A DNA stretch of 64,000 nt from Nocardioides potassii (lineage in GTDB: Bacteria > Actinomycetota > Actinomycetes > Propionibacteriales > Nocardioidaceae). The notes beneath the pieces were generated by a model. That model worked only from the letters and a program-made list of their open reading frames with translations, was not told the DNA's origin and did not search any database. Of the stretch, positions 26,917 through 36,746 are shown in pieces. The stretch covers positions 124,001 to 188,000 of the forward strand of contig NZ_JAKJHZ010000005.1 in assembly GCF_021648885.1 (NCBI RefSeq), written 5' to 3'. Within the stretch, counting starts at the first letter, position 1. Each line of letters starts with the position of its first letter. The position numbers were made by a program, and so were the translations under genes.

Positions 26917-29048
26917 CAGGCACCCGCACCGCGCAGACCAGGAGCCGGTTGCGCCTCGTCGTCGTGCAGGCGCTGGCGTTCGCGCTGTTCTCGACCCTGT
27001 TCGTCCGGCTCTACTACCTGCAGGTCATCGGCGGCGAGGGCTACCAGGCGCAGGCCGCCAACCAGTCGGTCCGCGACATCGTCGTCCAGCCCCAGCGCGG
27101 CCTCATCGTCGACAGCCAGGGCCGCCCGCTGGTCGCCAACCGCACGTCGTGGGTGATCTCCGTCGACCGCACGCTGCTGGGCAAGCTCGACGAGGACCAG
27201 CGCACCGAGCTGGTCCGTCGCGTCGCCGTCGCGGTCGAGTCCACGCCGGAGGACGTCGAGGCGCGGCTGGTCACCTGCGGCGACCCCGGCAGCGTCAGCG
27301 GTACCTGCTGGAACGGCTCGCCCTACCAGCCCGTCCCGGTGGCCTCCGACGTGTCGAAGGACGTCGCGCTGCGCGTGCTCGAGCAGCCCGAGGACTACCC
27401 GGGGGTCCTCGCCGAGCAGCAGAGCGTGCGCTCGTACCCCCGCCCCTTCGGCATCAACCTCGCCCACGTCCTCGGCTACCTCAGCCCGGTGACCGAGGAC
27501 GAGTACGACCTCGCCGTCGAGCGCGACGACCGCTCCCTCAACGGCGCCTCGGTCGTCGGCCGCGCCGGCGTCGAGAAGCAGTACGACGAGTGGCTGCGCG
27601 GGCTCCCCGGCTACCGCCGCGTCGCCGTCGACTCGATGGGCCGCGTGCTCGGCGACGACTCCGTGGTCGAGAGCACCCCGGGCGACACCCTCGTCACCTC
27701 GATCGACGCCAAGGTCCAGTCGGTCGTCGAGAAGCAGCTCGCGGCCCGGATCGCCTACCAGCGCACCCAGGTCGACCCCGTGACCGGTCGCAGGTACGTC
27801 GCCGACTCGGGCGCCGCGGTGGTCCTCGACGCGAAGACCGGCCGGGTCGTGGCGATGGCCAGCCAGCCGACCTACGACCCCGACGTCTGGACGGGTGGCA
27901 TCAGCAAGGCGCAGCTCGCCCACCTCTACTCCGAGAAGGCCGGCACGCCGCTGCTCTCGCGCGCCACCCAGGGCCAGTTCGCCCCGGGCTCGACGTGGAA
28001 GCCGTTCATGACCGCGGGGGCGCTGACCAACGGCTACTCGATGGACACGACCCTGCCGTGCTCGTCGGGCTTCCAGGTCGGCAACCGGGTCTTCAAGAAC
28101 TACGAGTCCGGCGCCTACGGCAACATCGGCTTCGCCAAGGCGCTCGAGGTCTCCTGCAACACCTTCTTCTACCGGATCGGCTACAGCTTCTGGCAGAGGT
28201 TCGGGAGCGACCCGGCCGACGTCGACGCCAAGGACCCGCTGGTCGAGGAGGCCAAGGAGTTCGGCTTCGGCTCGCGCACCGGCGTCGACCTCCCCGGCGA
28301 GGCTCCCGGCCGCATCGCCGACCGGAAGTGGAAGCTCGACTACTACACCTCGCAGAAGGACTACTACTGCGACCTGAGCTCCAAGCCGCAGACCGCGGAC
28401 ACCAGCGACTTCGTCTACAAGTTCGCGCGCGAGTTCTGCCTCGAGGGCAACCTCTACCGCGCCGGTGACGCGGTGAACTTCTCGATCGGCCAGGGCGACA
28501 CCATCGTGACGCCGCTGCAGCTCGCCCGGGCCTACGCCGCGCTCAGCAACGGCGGCACGCTCTGGGCGCCCACCGTCGCCAAGGCGCTCGTCAGCCCCGA
28601 CGGCGAGGTCCTGCGCCGCATCGCCCCGCGCAAGGTCGCCCAGGTGGACGTGCCGAAGAAGTACCTCGACTACATCGACTCCGCCCTCCAGGGCGTCGCC
28701 CGCGAGGGCACCATGGCCTGGAAGCTCGTGGGCTTCCCGCTCGACGACGTGACCATCCGGGCGAAGACCGGCTCGGCCGAGGTCTACGGCAAGCAGACCA
28801 CCGGCTGGGTGGCGTCCTACACCAAGGACTACGTCGTCGTGATGATGATCAGCCAGGCCGGCACCGGCTCCGGCTCGACCGGCGACGGCATCCGGGCGAT
28901 CTGGGAGGCGCTGTACGGCGTCGACGGTGAGACCGTCCGCCCCGCCCGAGCCGCGACCCCGGGCACCGTCCCGCCGCAGCGGCTGCCGCAGTTCCTCGAC
29001 GACGGCTCGATCATGCCGCCGAAGGTGACGACGACGGGGGTGGAGTGA
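26913..29048 (+). CDS. mrdA: Penicillin-binding protein 2 (elongation transpeptidase)
   Basis: 711 residues. An N-terminal membrane anchor (about 12-32) is followed by a dimerisation domain (RGLIVDSQGRPLVANRTSW) and a transpeptidase domain with the complete set SxxK (STWK, around residue 359), SxN (SCN, about 410) and KTG (KTGSAE, around 618). It cross-links peptidoglycan during elongation together with RodA. The GTG start overlaps mreD as GTGA. The two Cys pairs in the loop after the catalytic core (YYCDLSS...FCLEG) are unusual decorations that could form a disulfide outside the membrane. Confidence 0.93.
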   Translation: MTGTRTAQTRSRLRLVVVQALAFALFSTLFVRLYYLQVIGGEGYQAQAANQSVRDIVVQPQRGLIVDSQGRPLVANRTSWVISVDRTLLGKLDEDQRTELVRRVAVAVESTPEDVEARLVTCGDPGSVSGTCWNGSPYQPVPVASDVSKDVALRVLEQPEDYPGVLAEQQSVRSYPRPFGINLAHVLGYLSPVTEDEYDLAVERDDRSLNGASVVGRAGVEKQYDEWLRGLPGYRRVAVDSMGRVLGDDSVVESTPGDTLVTSIDAKVQSVVEKQLAARIAYQRTQVDPVTGRRYVADSGAAVVLDAKTGRVVAMASQPTYDPDVWTGGISKAQLAHLYSEKAGTPLLSRATQGQFAPGSTWKPFMTAGALTNGYSMDTTLPCSSGFQVGNRVFKNYESGAYGNIGFAKALEVSCNTFFYRIGYSFWQRFGSDPADVDAKDPLVEEAKEFGFGSRTGVDLPGEAPGRIADRKWKLDYYTSQKDYYCDLSSKPQTADTSDFVYKFAREFCLEGNLYRAGDAVNFSIGQGDTIVTPLQLARAYAALSNGGTLWAPTVAKALVSPDGEVLRRIAPRKVAQVDVPKKYLDYIDSALQGVAREGTMAWKLVGFPLDDVTIRAKTGSAEVYGKQTTGWVASYTKDYVVVMMISQAGTGSGSTGDGIRAIWEALYGVDGETVRPARAATPGTVPPQRLPQFLDDGSIMPPKVTTTGVE

Positions 29049-29052
29049 CGCC

Positions 29053-30228
29053 ATGACCATCCTGGGCAACCGCCCGACGACCAGGCCCGGCCAGCCGACG
29101 AGCTCGCTGCGTGCCCCCGGGCTCGACTGGCTGCTGATGCTCGCCTCGCTCGCACTGGTCACGATGGGCACGCTGCTCGTCTGGTCGGCGACCTCGACGC
29201 GCGCCGACCTCACCGGCGGCGACCCCAACGCCTACCTCCGCAAGCAGCTGGTCAACGTCGCCATCGGCCTCGTGCTGATGGTCGCGGTGATGGCGACCGA
29301 CCACCGCTGGGTGCGGATCCTCGCCCCGCTGGCCTACGTCGCCAGCGTCGGCGGCCTGGTCATGGTGCTGGTCGCCGGCAGCACGATCAACGGCTCGCGC
29401 TCGTGGCTCCAGCTGGGTGGCATGTCGATCCAGCCGTCGGAGTTCGCCAAGCTCGCCGTGGTGATCGGGATGGCACTCGTCGTGGCCGAGCGCACCGAGC
29501 GCCGCTGGGGCAGGGGAGTGGGCAGCCTCGAGGTCGTGGGGATGCTGCTGGTCGCGGCCGTCCCGGCGGTGCTGATCCTGCTCCAGCCCGACCTCGGCAC
29601 CATGCTGGTGCTCGCCGCGACGGTGTTCGGCGTCCTCGCGGTCGCAGGCGCCGGTCGGACCTGGCTCGCCGGGCTGACCGTCGGCGCGGTCGTCGGCGCG
29701 ATCGCCGCCGTCTCTGCCGGCGTGCTGAAGCCCTACCAGGTCGACCGGTTCATGGCGTTCACGAACCCCACGCTCGACCCGCGCGGCGCCGGCTACAACG
29801 TCGAGCAGGCGCGCATCGCGGTCGGCAACGGCGGCCTCCTCGGGCAGGGCCTCTTCGAGGGCTCGCAGACCCGTTCCGGCTTCGTCCCCGAGCAGCACAC
29901 CGACTTCATCTTCACCGTCGCCGGCGAGGAGCTCGGGCTGGTGGGTGCGGGCGTGCTGATCCTGCTGCTGGCCGTGGTGATCTGGCGCGCGCTCGCGATC
30001 TCCGCCGACGCGGGCGACCTCTTCGGCCGGGTAGCGGCGGCCGGCATCGCGTGCTGGTTCGGCTTCCAGGCCTTCCAGAACATCGGGATGTGCCTCGGCA
30101 TCATGCCGGTCACCGGTGTTCCGCTGCCGTTCGTGTCCTACGGCGGCAGCTCGCTGTTCGCCGGGATGCTCGCGCTGGGCCTGTTGCAGAACATCCATCT
30201 GCGCTCGTCGGTCGCGTCGCGTCGCTGA
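29053..30228 (+). CDS. rodA: RodA, SEDS-family peptidoglycan glycosyltransferase
   Basis: 391 residues with about ten membrane helices. SEDS signatures are GSRSWLQLGGMSIQPSEFAK in the first half and, near the end, PVTGVPLPFVSYGGSS. The catalytic-site loop includes SGFVPEQHTDFIFTVAGEE. It polymerises lipid II and works with the PBP2 encoded 4 nt upstream. It is the last gene of the mre operon. Confidence 0.95.
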   Translation: MTILGNRPTTRPGQPTSSLRAPGLDWLLMLASLALVTMGTLLVWSATSTRADLTGGDPNAYLRKQLVNVAIGLVLMVAVMATDHRWVRILAPLAYVASVGGLVMVLVAGSTINGSRSWLQLGGMSIQPSEFAKLAVVIGMALVVAERTERRWGRGVGSLEVVGMLLVAAVPAVLILLQPDLGTMLVLAATVFGVLAVAGAGRTWLAGLTVGAVVGAIAAVSAGVLKPYQVDRFMAFTNPTLDPRGAGYNVEQARIAVGNGGLLGQGLFEGSQTRSGFVPEQHTDFIFTVAGEELGLVGAGVLILLLAVVIWRALAISADAGDLFGRVAAAGIACWFGFQAFQNIGMCLGIMPVTGVPLPFVSYGGSSLFAGMLALGLLQNIHLRSSVASRR

Positions 30229-30309
30229 TCCGCTGAGTAGGCGGCGTCCGCGCGGGCGACGTACCCTTGACGGTCGGCTCGTCCCCTAGTCACCCGAGGT
30301 GTTCCCCGC

Positions 30310-32298
30310 ATGACCGTCGCGTCGGTCTTCCCGCGCCTGGAGTCCAGGCTCCCGTCGGTGCAGAAGCCCATCCAGTACGTCGGCGGCGAGCTCAACTCGG
30401 TCGTCAAGGACTGGGACTGCGCGGCTCTGTCGGAGGCTGGGGGCCCCACCGTCCGCTGGGCGCTGATGTACCCCGACGCCTACGAGGTCGGCCTGCCCAA
30501 CCAGGGCGTGCAGATCCTCTACGAGGTGCTCAACGAGCGTGACTGGATCCTCGCCGAGCGCACCTACTCCGTGTGGCCCGACATGGAGCAGGTGATGCGG
30601 ACCGGTGACGAGCACGGCCCGATCCCCCAGTTCACCGTCGACAGCCACCGCCCGGTCGGCGCCTTCGACCTGTTCGGCCTGAGCTTCTCCACCGAGCTCG
30701 GCTACACCAACATGCTCAACGCGCTCGACCTCGCCGGGATCCCGCTCCACGCGGCCGACCGGGGCGACGGGGACCCGATCGTGATCGCCGGCGGCCACGC
30801 CGCGTTCAACCCCGAGCCGATCGCCGACTTCATCGACGCCGCCGTCCTCGGCGACGGCGAGGAGGTCGTGCTCGCGATCTCCGAGGTCGTGCGCGAGTTC
30901 AAGTCCGAGGGTGAGCCCGGCGGCCGTGACGAGCTGCTGCGCCGCCTCGCCGTCACCGGCAACATCTACGTCCCGCGCTTCTACGACGTGGCCTACGCCG
31001 AGGACGGCTCGATCGAGGCCGTCGTGCCCAACCGGCCCGGCATCCCGTTCCGGGTCCGCAAGCACACGCTGATGGACCTCGACCAGTGGCCCTACCCGGC
31101 CAACCCGCTCGTGCCGCTCGCCGAGACCGTCCACGAGCGCTTCTCCGTCGAGATCTTCCGCGGCTGCACCCGCGGCTGCCGGTTCTGCCAGGCCGGGATG
31201 ATCACGAGGCCGGTGCGCGAGCGCTCGATCGAGACCATCGGCAACATGGTCGAGAACGGCATCCGCAAGTCCGGCTTCGAGGAGGTCGGCCTGCTGTCGC
31301 TCTCCAGCGCCGACCACACCGAGATCGGCGACGTGGCCAAGGGCCTCGCCGACCGCTACGAGGGCTCCAACGTCTCCCTCTCACTGCCCAGCACCCGCGT
31401 CGACGCCTTCAACATCACCCTCGCCAACGAGTTCTCCCGCAACGGCCGCCGCTCGGGCCTCACCTTCGCCCCCGAGGGCGGCTCGGAGCGGATGCGCAAG
31501 GTCATCAACAAGATGGTGAGCGAGGAGGACCTGATCCGCACCGTGGCGACGGCCTACTCGCACGGCTGGCGCCAGGTGAAGCTCTACTTCATGGTCGGCC
31601 TGCCCACGGAGACCGACGAGGACGTTCTCCAGGTCGCGGACCTCGCCAAGCGTGTGATCGCCAAGGGTCGCGAGGTCACGGGCCGCAACGACATCCGCTG
31701 CACCGTGTCGATCGGCGGCTTCGTGCCCAAGCCGCACACGCCGTTCCAGTGGGCCGCGCAGCTCGACCACGAGACGACGGACGAGCGGCTGCGCAAGCTG
31801 CGCGACGTCGTGCGCGAGGACAAGAAGTACGCCCGCGCGATCGGCTTCCGCTACCACGACGGCAAGCCCGGGATCGTCGAGGGACTGCTGTCCCGCGGCG
31901 ACCGCCGGGTGGGCCGCGTGATCGAGGAGGTCTGGCGCGACGGCGGCCGCTTCGACGGCTGGAGCGAGCACTTCTCCTACGACCGCTGGATGGCGGCCGC
32001 CGAGCGCGCCCTCGCGGCCCTCCCCGATGAGCAGAGCGGCGTCGACGTCGACTGGTACACCACCCGTGAGCGTGACTACGACGAGGTGCTGCCGTGGGAG
32101 CACCTGGACTCGGGCCTCGACAAGGACTGGCTGTGGGGTGACTGGGAGGACGCCCTCGCGGCCGCCGACGGCGCCGACATCGAGATCGAGGACTGCCGCT
32201 GGACGCCCTGCTACGACTGCGGTGTGTGCCCCGAGATGCAGACCGAGATCCAGATCGGCCCCACCGGCCAGAAGCTGCTCCCGCTGTCCGTGGTCTGA
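30310..32298 (+). CDS. B12-binding-domain radical SAM protein (TIGR03960 type)
   Basis: 662 residues. An N-terminal cobalamin-binding-like domain (LMYPDAYEVGLPNQGVQILY) is followed by a radical SAM core with the cluster motif CTRGCRFC (about residue 285) in the sequence EIFRGCTRGCRFCQAG. A C-terminal portion has further Cys (CYDCGVCPE). The family normally lies next to, or is fused with, a TIGR03936/DUF2344 protein. Here that partner is 20.5 kb away at 52792, beyond the glycan cluster. The reaction is unknown; a role in tRNA or other RNA modification near rne has often been supposed. The ATG at 30310 is the first sensible start. Confidence 0.9.
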   Translation: MTVASVFPRLESRLPSVQKPIQYVGGELNSVVKDWDCAALSEAGGPTVRWALMYPDAYEVGLPNQGVQILYEVLNERDWILAERTYSVWPDMEQVMRTGDEHGPIPQFTVDSHRPVGAFDLFGLSFSTELGYTNMLNALDLAGIPLHAADRGDGDPIVIAGGHAAFNPEPIADFIDAAVLGDGEEVVLAISEVVREFKSEGEPGGRDELLRRLAVTGNIYVPRFYDVAYAEDGSIEAVVPNRPGIPFRVRKHTLMDLDQWPYPANPLVPLAETVHERFSVEIFRGCTRGCRFCQAGMITRPVRERSIETIGNMVENGIRKSGFEEVGLLSLSSADHTEIGDVAKGLADRYEGSNVSLSLPSTRVDAFNITLANEFSRNGRRSGLTFAPEGGSERMRKVINKMVSEEDLIRTVATAYSHGWRQVKLYFMVGLPTETDEDVLQVADLAKRVIAKGREVTGRNDIRCTVSIGGFVPKPHTPFQWAAQLDHETTDERLRKLRDVVREDKKYARAIGFRYHDGKPGIVEGLLSRGDRRVGRVIEEVWRDGGRFDGWSEHFSYDRWMAAAERALAALPDEQSGVDVDWYTTRERDYDEVLPWEHLDSGLDKDWLWGDWEDALAAADGADIEIEDCRWTPCYDCGVCPEMQTEIQIGPTGQKLLPLSVV

Positions 32299-32460
32299 GG
32301 CCAGGGTGCGCGACGTGCTCCCTGTGTGATCGAAAGCTCCCGATCGCCGCCGGAGAGCGGGTCGCCCCGGTGCACGGGACACTCTCCACCGGTTCAGTCC
32401 GCCCTGACGGGCGCGGCCGGCGTCGCTACGGTTGTCCCTCGCACAGGGGAGGGGTGACGC

Positions 32461-33561
32461 TTGCAGCAGGACAGGCACGCGGAGGCGGACGCGGTACCGG
32501 ACGCGCGGGCAGAGTCGCCGCGGCGGGTGGTCTACCGGGCGCTGATCGGCGGCTACGAGCGGTTGCGTGAGGAGGAGGTGGCCCGCGACTCCGACGTGGC
32601 GTTCATCTGCTTCACCGACGACCCGGAGCTGACCAGCGAGACCTGGCGCCTCGTGGTCGTCGAGCCACGGCTCGCCCGCGACGCCACGCGCAGCGCGCGG
32701 GCCCTGAAGATCCTGGGACACCCGGTCCTCGAGGAGTACGACGAGACGCTCTGGGTGGACAACACCGTGGCCCTCACGCGGCCGCCGGACGGACTGTTCG
32801 ACGAGTGGCTCGGCGAGGCCGACGTGGCGGCGCCGCTGCACTCGTTCCGGTCGTCGGTGCTCGGTGAGGCGGAGGCCGTGCTCGACGCCGGTCTCGACGA
32901 CTTCGCCCGCGTCTACGAGCAGCTCGCCCACTACCTCGCCTTCGACGCCGACGTCCTGGAGGAGAACCCGCACTGGACCGGCATGCTGGCGCGGCGTCGT
33001 ACGACGGTCACGGACGCCGCCATGACGGACTGGTGGGAGCAGGTGCTGCGCTACTCCCGGCGCGACCAGCTGTCGTTCGTCCCGACGATGCGCCGGCACG
33101 GCGTCCGCCTCGCGTCCGTGCCGGTCGACTCGCACGCCTCGCCGTGGCACGAGTGGCCGCGCGCGGAGGGACGGGACCGCAGCCGCCTCGGCTCCGGGCT
33201 GCGCGAGTCGCTGCGCCTGCCGTCCGCCCGGATCGGCGTGCTCGAGCAGGCTCTCGACGAGACCAACCGGTCGCTGGCGGACACCACCGCCCACCGAGAC
33301 GAGACCGTCGCCCGGCTGGACCGGACCATCGTGGGACTGCAGGACGCCCTCGCCTCGGCCGACCGCGAGGCTTTCGACACCCGGGTCGAGCTCGACCGGG
33401 TGCGCCACGAGCGCAACCTGCTCGCCAAGGACCTCGAGGACGCGAAGCGGCGGATGACCCGCATGCGGCGCCCCCTGCGGCGCGTCGACGGCACGGACGG
33501 CGACGAGGTCGAGGACCCCGTGGGCGAGGCCCGGGAGCCGGTCCGGAGTGAGATAACGTGA
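32461..33561 (+). CDS. DUF616-type glycosyltransferase-like protein with coiled-coil tail
   Basis: 366 residues. The N-terminal 230 residues resemble the DUF616 (TOD1/MUCI70-like) glycosyltransferase domain: a start near RVVYRALIGGYERL, FICFTDDPEL, then RSARALKILGHPVL and LWVDNTVALTR, which supplies the acidic metal-site-like D. From about residue 255 the chain becomes a heptad-rich helix (VLEQALDETNRSLADTTA). The TTG start at 32461 is chosen for the GGGGAGGGG ribosome site just upstream. It overlaps the next gene (GTGA). It is the first gene of the glycan cluster, and its tail may assemble with the neighbouring coiled-coil protein. Confidence 0.7.
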   Translation: MQQDRHAEADAVPDARAESPRRVVYRALIGGYERLREEEVARDSDVAFICFTDDPELTSETWRLVVVEPRLARDATRSARALKILGHPVLEEYDETLWVDNTVALTRPPDGLFDEWLGEADVAAPLHSFRSSVLGEAEAVLDAGLDDFARVYEQLAHYLAFDADVLEENPHWTGMLARRRTTVTDAAMTDWWEQVLRYSRRDQLSFVPTMRRHGVRLASVPVDSHASPWHEWPRAEGRDRSRLGSGLRESLRLPSARIGVLEQALDETNRSLADTTAHRDETVARLDRTIVGLQDALASADREAFDTRVELDRVRHERNLLAKDLEDAKRRMTRMRRPLRRVDGTDGDEVEDPVGEAREPVRSEIT

Positions 33562-33929
33562 CGCGCGCACACGACGCCATGGAGGAGCCAGACGTGACCC
33601 AGGACGCGACCGACCGGTCCGAGACGGACCGCCTTCGCGAGGAGGTCGCCGAGGCCCGGCACCACCTGCTCACCGTGCAGGACCACATCGTGGGGCTGGA
33701 GGCCGAGAACGGTCGGCTGAACCGCGACCTCACCCGCGTCACGATGGAGCTGCGCCAGCAGATCAAGCGCTCCCGGCGCATGACCCAGCAGCGTGACGAG
33801 GCCCGGGCGCGCCTGGCCGAGCTGCGCTCCCGGCTCGCGGTCGCCCGTGCCCGTCTCGCCGAGGTGGAGCAGCCACGCGCCTCGGTGGCCCGTCGTGTCG
33901 CCCGGCGGGTGCGCGGAGCGCTGAGGTGA
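33558..33929 (+). CDS. Small coiled-coil protein between two glycosyltransferases
   Basis: 123 residues with no recognised family. From about residue 20 to 105 the sequence is one continuous heptad-type helix (TDRLREEVAEARHHLLTVQD; then VGLEAENGRLNRDLTRVTME), ending in a very basic tail (ARRVARRVRGALR) that could touch membrane lipid or nucleic acid. The GTG start overlaps the previous stop, and its own stop overlaps the following glycosyltransferase start (GTGA), so the three proteins are made together. A scaffold or chain-length role is inferred only from context. ATG 33579 is an alternative start. Confidence 0.65.
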   Translation: MTRAHDAMEEPDVTQDATDRSETDRLREEVAEARHHLLTVQDHIVGLEAENGRLNRDLTRVTMELRQQIKRSRRMTQQRDEARARLAELRSRLAVARARLAEVEQPRASVARRVARRVRGALR

Positions 33930-35551
33930 GCCCGAAGCGGCGCCGAGAGCCCCGCTTCTCGATCGTCACCCCCGTCTACGACCCGCCGGTGGACGTGCTC
34001 AAGGAGTGCATCGAGTCGGTCATCGCCCAGGACTTCGAGGACTGGGAGCTGATCATGGTCGACGACTTCTCGCAGAACGCCGCCGTCCCGACGGTCATCG
34101 CGCAGTACGCCCAGCAGGACCCGCGCATCACGTTGATCGAGCGCGACACCAACGGCCACATCGTGGCTGCGTCCAACGACGGTGTCGACGCGGCCGTGGG
34201 GGAGTTCATCGCACTCCTCGACCACGACGACCTGCTCGTGCCCGACGCCCTGTCCAAGGTGGCCGACGCGATAGACGAGCACGAGGACGTCGACTACGTC
34301 TACACCGACGAGGACAAGGTGGGCGAGGACGGGTCGACCTACGGCGCCTTCCACAAGCCCGACTGGTCGCCCGAGCGGCTCCGCGGACAGATGTACACCT
34401 CGCACCTGTCGGTCCTGCGGACCAGCCTGGTCCGCGAGGTCGGCAGTTTCCGGGAGGGCTTCGAGGGGTCGCAGGACCACGACCTCGTGCTGCGCGTGAC
34501 CGAGAAGGCGCGCCGCATCGTCCACGTCCCGGAGGTGCTCTACCACTGGCGCGCCGTGGCCGGGTCCACGGCGGTGGACATCGAGGCCAAGCCCTACGCC
34601 GAGACCTCCGGGATCCGCGCGGTCCAGGAGCACCTCGACCGTCTCGGGATCGACGCGACGGCCGGTCCGGGCGCCGAGCCGGGGCGCTACTCCGTCCAGC
34701 GGCGCCTCGACCCCTCCCGTCGGGTCTCGCTGGTGATCCCGACGATGGGCCAGTCGTCCCTCGTGCGCGGCGTCCGCCGGGCGCTGGTCGTCGAGGCGGT
34801 GCGCTCCGCCCTCGCCCGCACCGACCATGCCGACGTGGAGGTCGTCGTCGTCCACGACACCCCCACGCCGGACGCCGTCCTCGCCGAGCTCCGTGAGGTC
34901 GCGGGCGACCGGCTGGTGCTGGTGCCGTTCGAGCGGCCCTTCAACTTCAGCGAGAAGATCAACGTCGGCGTCTGCCACTCCTCGGGCGACCGCGTCGTCT
35001 TCCTCAACGACGACGTCGAGGCGATCTCGCAGGGCTGGCTCGAGCAGCTGGTCGCGCCCCTCGACGAGCCCGACGTCGGCCTCACCGGCGCCAAGCTCTA
35101 CTTCAGCGACCAGACCGTGCAGCACGCCGGTCACGCCTACTACAACGCCGGCTACCACCACCCGTTCAAGTTCTGGACCCGCGACGAGGTCGGTCCGTTC
35201 GGGGAGCTCGTCGTCAACCGCGAGGTCACGGGCGTGACCGCTGCGTGTGCCGCCATGCGCCGCGACACCTTCTTCGGCATCGGCGGCTTCTCCGAGACGC
35301 TGCCGGGCAACTTCAACGACGTCGACCTCTGCTACAAGGTGCGGGCCACCGGGCTGCGCACGCTGTTCATCGCGAACAGCGAGCTCTACCACTTCGAGTC
35401 GCGCACCCGCGAGGCCCGCGTGCAGGAGTGGGAGCGGCTCGCCGTCGTGTCCCGGTGGGGCGTCCCCGACGAGGACGCCTTCACCCCGCGCGCCGTCGCG
35501 ATGCCCAACCTGCGACGCGTGCAGCAGCTGCCCGACGACCTGTTCGCGTGA
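33926..35551 (+). CDS. Glycosyltransferase family 2 with two GT-A domains
   Basis: 541 residues. The first GT-A domain starts FSIVTPVYDPPVDVLKECIE with the metal motif LLDHDDLL near residue 97. A second begins near residue 270 (SLVIPTMGQSSLVRG) with VFLNDDVEAI, and ends with a segment FNDVDLCYKVRATGLR typical of rhamnosyl- or O-antigen-type transferases. Two active centres could add alternating sugars. It is coupled to the coiled-coil gene upstream by a 4-nt overlap. The end meets the convergent gene with one base between. Confidence 0.85.
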   Translation: MSPKRRREPRFSIVTPVYDPPVDVLKECIESVIAQDFEDWELIMVDDFSQNAAVPTVIAQYAQQDPRITLIERDTNGHIVAASNDGVDAAVGEFIALLDHDDLLVPDALSKVADAIDEHEDVDYVYTDEDKVGEDGSTYGAFHKPDWSPERLRGQMYTSHLSVLRTSLVREVGSFREGFEGSQDHDLVLRVTEKARRIVHVPEVLYHWRAVAGSTAVDIEAKPYAETSGIRAVQEHLDRLGIDATAGPGAEPGRYSVQRRLDPSRRVSLVIPTMGQSSLVRGVRRALVVEAVRSALARTDHADVEVVVVHDTPTPDAVLAELREVAGDRLVLVPFERPFNFSEKINVGVCHSSGDRVVFLNDDVEAISQGWLEQLVAPLDEPDVGLTGAKLYFSDQTVQHAGHAYYNAGYHHPFKFWTRDEVGPFGELVVNREVTGVTAACAAMRRDTFFGIGGFSETLPGNFNDVDLCYKVRATGLRTLFIANSELYHFESRTREARVQEWERLAVVSRWGVPDEDAFTPRAVAMPNLRRVQQLPDDLFA

Positions 35552-35552
35552 C

Positions 35553-36746
35553 CTACCGCGTACGACGACCCAGGTAGGGCGCCAACGCACGCGCGACCGG
35601 CTCCGCGACCGCGTCCCACGACCACCGGCTGTGCGCCACCTCGGCGGCCGCCAGTGCGTGGTCGGCGTACGCCCTGGTGTCCCTGGCGAGCGCGACGGCC
35701 TCGCGGAGCGCGCCGTCCCACTCGTGGGCCTTGGCGAGGCGACCGGTGACGCCGTCGTCGATCGCGTGGTCGAGCGAGGGGGTGTGCGAGGCGACGGTCC
35801 ACGTCCCGACGGCAGCCGCCTCGAAGAACTTCAGGTCGGACTTGCAGATGTTGAAGGCCGTGTGGGACAGCGGCGCGATGTTGACCTCGACCTCGGCGAT
35901 CGAGCGCTGGAGATCGACGTAGTGCATGAACTTCTGGAACTCGACGCGGTCGCGGTGCGGCTCGAGCGGTCCGAGGTCGTCGAGGTAGCCCACGATGCGC
36001 ACCGAGACGCCGTCGTCCTCGTCGAGGAGGCGGGCGAGCGAGAGGCCCGCGACCGCGAAGTCGCGCACGTGTGACGGCGTACCGCTGAAGTAGCCGATGG
36101 TGACCTGGTCGTCCCGGCGCCACCCGCCCGCGACCTTCGCGTCGAGCAGCTCGCGGGAGTAGGCCTGCTGCTCCCTGTTCATCACGTTGGGCACGATGGC
36201 GGGCGCGTCCTCGACGTAGGAGGCGAGCTGGTGCGCCAGCACGGGGTTGGTCGTCGTGGCGCCGCGGCACACGTCGAGCGAGGCCCGGAGCCGGCCCATG
36301 TAGGCGAACCACACGTCCCACTCGGCGTTGACGTCGACGTCCTTGCCCAGCGAGCTCATCACGATCTCGGCGAACCGGACGTCGAAGACGAGGTCGTCGC
36401 AGTCGAAGACGAGGGGCACGCCGTGGCGCTGGGCGGTTTGCACGAGCTCGCGCAGCGCCGCGTTCCACGGGTAGCGCGCGACGACGATGACGTCGAGCTC
36501 GGGCACGATCCGCAGCAGCGCCCGCAGCTCGTCGTCGCAGTACCACGCGGCGCCGATGTCGCCGTCGGCGTGGTTCAGCGCGTCGACCGTGTTGGCCACG
36601 CGGTAGCGGAACGTGCTGGTGTCGGGCGTGCGGTAGACGTAGGCCACCCGGTGCGGGCGGTCGAGCATCGTGCCCGTGCGCCGCGCCATCGAGATGTCCC
36701 AGAGGTCGCCGACCCGGTCCGGGGCGGCGGGGAGGTCACTGAACAT
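35553..36746 (-). CDS. Glycosyltransferase family 4 (GT-B)
   Basis: 397 residues. GT-B features are the nucleotide-sugar half beginning near VTIGYFSGTPSHVRDFA and a C-terminal donor segment DLKFFEAAAVGTWTVAS, where the usual E-x7-E motif is seen as KFFEAAAVGT. The N-terminal half carries FRYRVANTVDALNHAD. The acceptor is unknown. It overlaps the upstream repeat-containing glycosyltransferase by 11 nt, so the two are probably partner enzymes in chain assembly. Confidence 0.82.
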   Translation of the reverse strand: MFSDLPAAPDRVGDLWDISMARRTGTMLDRPHRVAYVYRTPDTSTFRYRVANTVDALNHADGDIGAAWYCDDELRALLRIVPELDVIVVARYPWNAALRELVQTAQRHGVPLVFDCDDLVFDVRFAEIVMSSLGKDVDVNAEWDVWFAYMGRLRASLDVCRGATTTNPVLAHQLASYVEDAPAIVPNVMNREQQAYSRELLDAKVAGGWRRDDQVTIGYFSGTPSHVRDFAVAGLSLARLLDEDDGVSVRIVGYLDDLGPLEPHRDRVEFQKFMHYVDLQRSIAEVEVNIAPLSHTAFNICKSDLKFFEAAAVGTWTVASHTPSLDHAIDDGVTGRLAKAHEWDGALREAVALARDTRAYADHALAAAEVAHSRWSWDAVAEPVARALAPYLGRRTR

